This document shows, one piece after another, positions 61,998 to 64,000 of a stretch of 64,000 nt of DNA (position 1 is the first letter of the stretch; every line of letters starts with the position of its first letter). Position numbers and translations under genes: made by a program. This DNA comes from an uncultured Prevotella sp. (GTDB lineage Bacteria; Bacteroidota; Bacteroidia; Bacteroidales; Bacteroidaceae): the NCBI GenBank assembly GCA_946415755.1, contig CAMKTS010000001.1, positions 124,001-188,000 of the forward strand, given 5' to 3'. Below the pieces are notes generated by a model. It did no database searches and was not told where the DNA came from. It saw nothing but the letters and a program-made list of their open reading frames with translations.

Positions 61998-64000
61998 ATG
62001 ACTAAAAGGACTACTCTTCTGCTATTCATGGTAATGACCATGACCGCCATGTTCGCCCAGGATGCGAAGCAGTGGCTGGCCGAAGGCAACGCAAAATATG
62101 CCGAGAAACAGTATGCCGCTGCGCTCGAACTGTTTACCAAGGCTGCCGAGAAAGGACTGGCCGAGGCACAGTTCAACCTTGGCATGATGTACTATCAGGG
62201 TGAGGCCGTGTCGAAAGACTATACCTCGGCAGCCATGTGGTTCAAGCGCGCTGCACGACAGCGCTATGCCAAGGCAGAGTATAACCTGGCCTGCTGCTAC
62301 ATCAACGGCAACGGTGTCCCCATCAACTACGAGCAGGCACTGATGTACATGAAGGCCTCTGCCCTGCGCGGATATGTGCCGGCACAGCGCAAACTGGCAG
62401 AACTCTACGGAAAGGGTATCCTCGTAGAGGCTGACAGTGTGGAGAGCAAACGCTGGCTGGCAATGTCGAAGGGTGAAGATGTGGATATCGCTCCAGAGGT
62501 GGAGCGTGTCACCAAACTGGTGGCTCCCCCGCAGCCTGCCACGGCACCTGCTGCAACAGATTCGGCTGCAACAGCAGCAACTGCCAAGTCATCAAAAGTA
62601 CAGAACAAAAAAGTGGTTCTTACCTCTGCCGCCCACACCGTTGTTTCCACATCGGCCGTTGCCACAGCATCATCGGCAGCTCCCTCTCCGGCTTCTGCAC
62701 AGGTGGGCGACATAGTCCCTGCTGACACGGCACGTGTCGACTCGGCAGAAATCAATGCCCTCAAAAAGAAAATGCTGGAATTGGCATTGGGACCGAAGTC
62801 ACTCGACGTGATGCCGGAGGAGTCGGAACTGGAAGACCCGTCGGCACCTGCCGACAATGAATACGACATCCCCATGTCGACGCTGGCCATGCGCGACCGC
62901 AACACGCCGGCAAGCACTGCGCCAACGCCTTCCACCACTTCAAACAGTCAGCAGAAGATAGAAGAGGAGGTGACGCAGGCCAACGGTGCCCCCGTTGTCA
63001 GGATACTCTTCCCGGAAGACCAGTCGTTGTTCCATACCGATGTCGTCAAGCTGAAATACCAGCTGCTGGCACAGGGGTTGGAAGCCACCACGAAAGTCAC
63101 CGTGATGGTTGACGGCGTGCGGCAGCCGGAGAACAGGGCTGTCAATCAGGCCAACACCATCGAGGTGGAAGTGCCCAGCCGCGACTGTACCATCACCCTC
63201 TTTGCACAGAACGAGCGCGGCAACAGCATACCGGCCATCATCCGTCTGATTCGTGAGAACGTCACCCAACTTGACATGCCGAAGCTCTTTGCCGTTTGCG
63301 TGGGCGTAGGACAATATACCGATGACAAGCTGCCACCGCTGAAGATGACCGTCAAGGATGCACAGGACTTCGCCACGGCAGTACAGTCGAAGAAGGGATG
63401 CCCGTTCAGCGAGGTACAGGTGAAGGTGCTCTGTGACCAGGAGGCTACCCGTGGCGACATCTTCGAGGCCATGCAGTGGATGGCCCAGGAGGCACGTCCC
63501 AACGACCTCTGTATGTTCTTCTTCGCGGGACATGGCTACCGCGACGAGCGCGACCGTTTCTTCTTCATGCCATACGGTGGCAACACCAACCGTACGTATG
63601 AGTGTTTCAGTGCCACCGACTTCAAGGATGCTGCCGACAAGATCAACTCGAAGTTCATCGTATTCGCAGATGCCTGCTATTCGGCAGGACTGTTGGAGGG
63701 CAACCGCTCGGCATCGGCAGAGCACTTCGTGGAACAGCTGCGCCGTTCGAAGAATGGTATGATTCTCTATGCTTCCAGCTCTGGCGATACCAAGTCGAAG
63801 GAAGACCCCAAGTGGGGCAACGGTGCCTTCACAAAGGCACTGGTAGAGGCTTTCTACGGTGCCGCCCGTCAGGAGGGTGACGAGGGACTCTCCACCCGTG
63901 CTCTGGATGCCTACCTCTATGATGCCGTCAGGCGAACAACGGGCTACAAGCAGACTCCCGTCTTTATGAATCCCAGTGGAATAGAACATTTTAACATCTT
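61998..64000 (+). CDS. Sel1-repeat caspase-family protein (runs off the window)
   Basis: At least 667 residues, open to the window end. A signal peptide (MTKRTTLLLFMVMTMTAMFA) leads to three Sel1/TPR-like repeats (about 25-150: KAAEKGLAEAQFNLGMMYYQG, KAEYNLACCYINGNGV, and one more), an A/T/S-rich linker (about 180-320), and a peptidase C14 domain from about 430. Catalytic histidine 512 lies in FFFAGHGYRDE and cysteine 560 in FADACYSAGLLEG. Both are intact, so it should be an active orthocaspase placed outside the cytoplasm. Start at 61998 follows the CHASE2 gene by 27 bases. Confidence 0.9.
   Translation, partial: MTKRTTLLLFMVMTMTAMFAQDAKQWLAEGNAKYAEKQYAAALELFTKAAEKGLAEAQFNLGMMYYQGEAVSKDYTSAAMWFKRAARQRYAKAEYNLACCYINGNGVPINYEQALMYMKASALRGYVPAQRKLAELYGKGILVEADSVESKRWLAMSKGEDVDIAPEVERVTKLVAPPQPATAPAATDSAATAATAKSSKVQNKKVVLTSAAHTVVSTSAVATASSAAPSPASAQVGDIVPADTARVDSAEINALKKKMLELALGPKSLDVMPEESELEDPSAPADNEYDIPMSTLAMRDRNTPASTAPTPSTTSNSQQKIEEEVTQANGAPVVRILFPEDQSLFHTDVVKLKYQLLAQGLEATTKVTVMVDGVRQPENRAVNQANTIEVEVPSRDCTITLFAQNERGNSIPAIIRLIRENVTQLDMPKLFAVCVGVGQYTDDKLPPLKMTVKDAQDFATAVQSKKGCPFSEVQVKVLCDQEATRGDIFEAMQWMAQEARPNDLCMFFFAGHGYRDERDRFFFMPYGGNTNRTYECFSATDFKDAADKINSKFIVFADACYSAGLLEGNRSASAEHFVEQLRRSKNGMILYASSSGDTKSKEDPKWGNGAFTKALVEAFYGAARQEGDEGLSTRALDAYLYDAVRRTTGYKQTPVFMNPSGIEHFNI

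Overview
The window comes from a Bacteroidetes chromosome, most likely a member of Prevotellaceae (Prevotella, Segatella or Xylanibacter type). Grounds: promoters of the TTTG-N19/20-TAnnTTTG class recur before genes; there are lipoproteins with Bacteroidetes lipoboxes, a PorE-like type IX secretion (T9SS) protein, large secreted proteins with T9SS-style tails, TonB-dependent receptors, and a bifunctional fucokinase/GDP-fucose pyrophosphorylase (Fkp). Genus is inferred from gene content and style; no rRNA or tRNA gene was seen.

Layout. 1-1.4 kb: a cytidylate-kinase-like protein and GreA. 1.4-7.6 kb: an accessory, visibly more AT-rich stretch. It holds a repeat-rich gene-free segment (29-bp inverted repeat, eight TGACAGAT octamers, 21-22-bp palindromic units), two probable structured RNAs, an EcoRI-type adenine methyltransferase paired with a DUF262-HNH nuclease, a lipoprotein and an AAA/DUF4143 ATPase. 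7.6-9.6 kb: a TPR-SpoIIE phosphatase.

9.9-29.3 kb: a cobalamin region. A minus-strand operon behind a cobalamin riboswitch encodes TonB receptor, lipoprotein CbiK-like chelatase, second TonB receptor, CbiA-CbiP fusion and CbiB. A divergent plus-strand series encodes CbiH-CbiC, CbiE-CbiT, CbiG-CbiF, an unrecognised membrane protein and CbiJ-CbiD. It meets a BtuF/BtuC pair head-on. CbiL, the nucleotide-loop genes and BtuD are not in the window.

29.5-38.5 kb: an esterase, PepD, a D-2-hydroxyacid dehydrogenase, an S41 protease lipoprotein, a paralogue of the unrecognised membrane protein, and an ExbB / 40-residue membrane peptide / ExbD / ExbD operon. 38.4-51.2 kb: folA and thyA, separated by a module of a 43-residue peptide and two giant secreted proteins (1774 and 1507 aa), followed by an rRNA cytosine methyltransferase. 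51.3-64 kb: a DUF2807/DUF6249/PspC/ECF sigma/DUF5056 operon, PorE, topoisomerase III, Fkp, and a CHASE2 membrane protein with a Sel1-caspase protein that runs off the end.

The most unusual signal crosses gene boundaries. Short tandem repeats (7-bp, 9-bp and about 21-bp units) and palindromic elements sit inside open reading frames without breaking them: in cbiG, the BtuF lipoprotein, the CbiA-CbiP linker, a TonB receptor, the rRNA methyltransferase, the ECF sigma factor and topB. In the rRNA methyltransferase a 52-bp palindrome-bounded element occurs twice in the same reading frame, giving nearly the same peptide, much like Rickettsia palindromic elements. Other leads are the methyltransferase/DUF262-HNH pair, the CHASE2/Sel1-caspase pair and the paralogous membrane proteins found at both the cobalamin and ExbB-ExbD loci.
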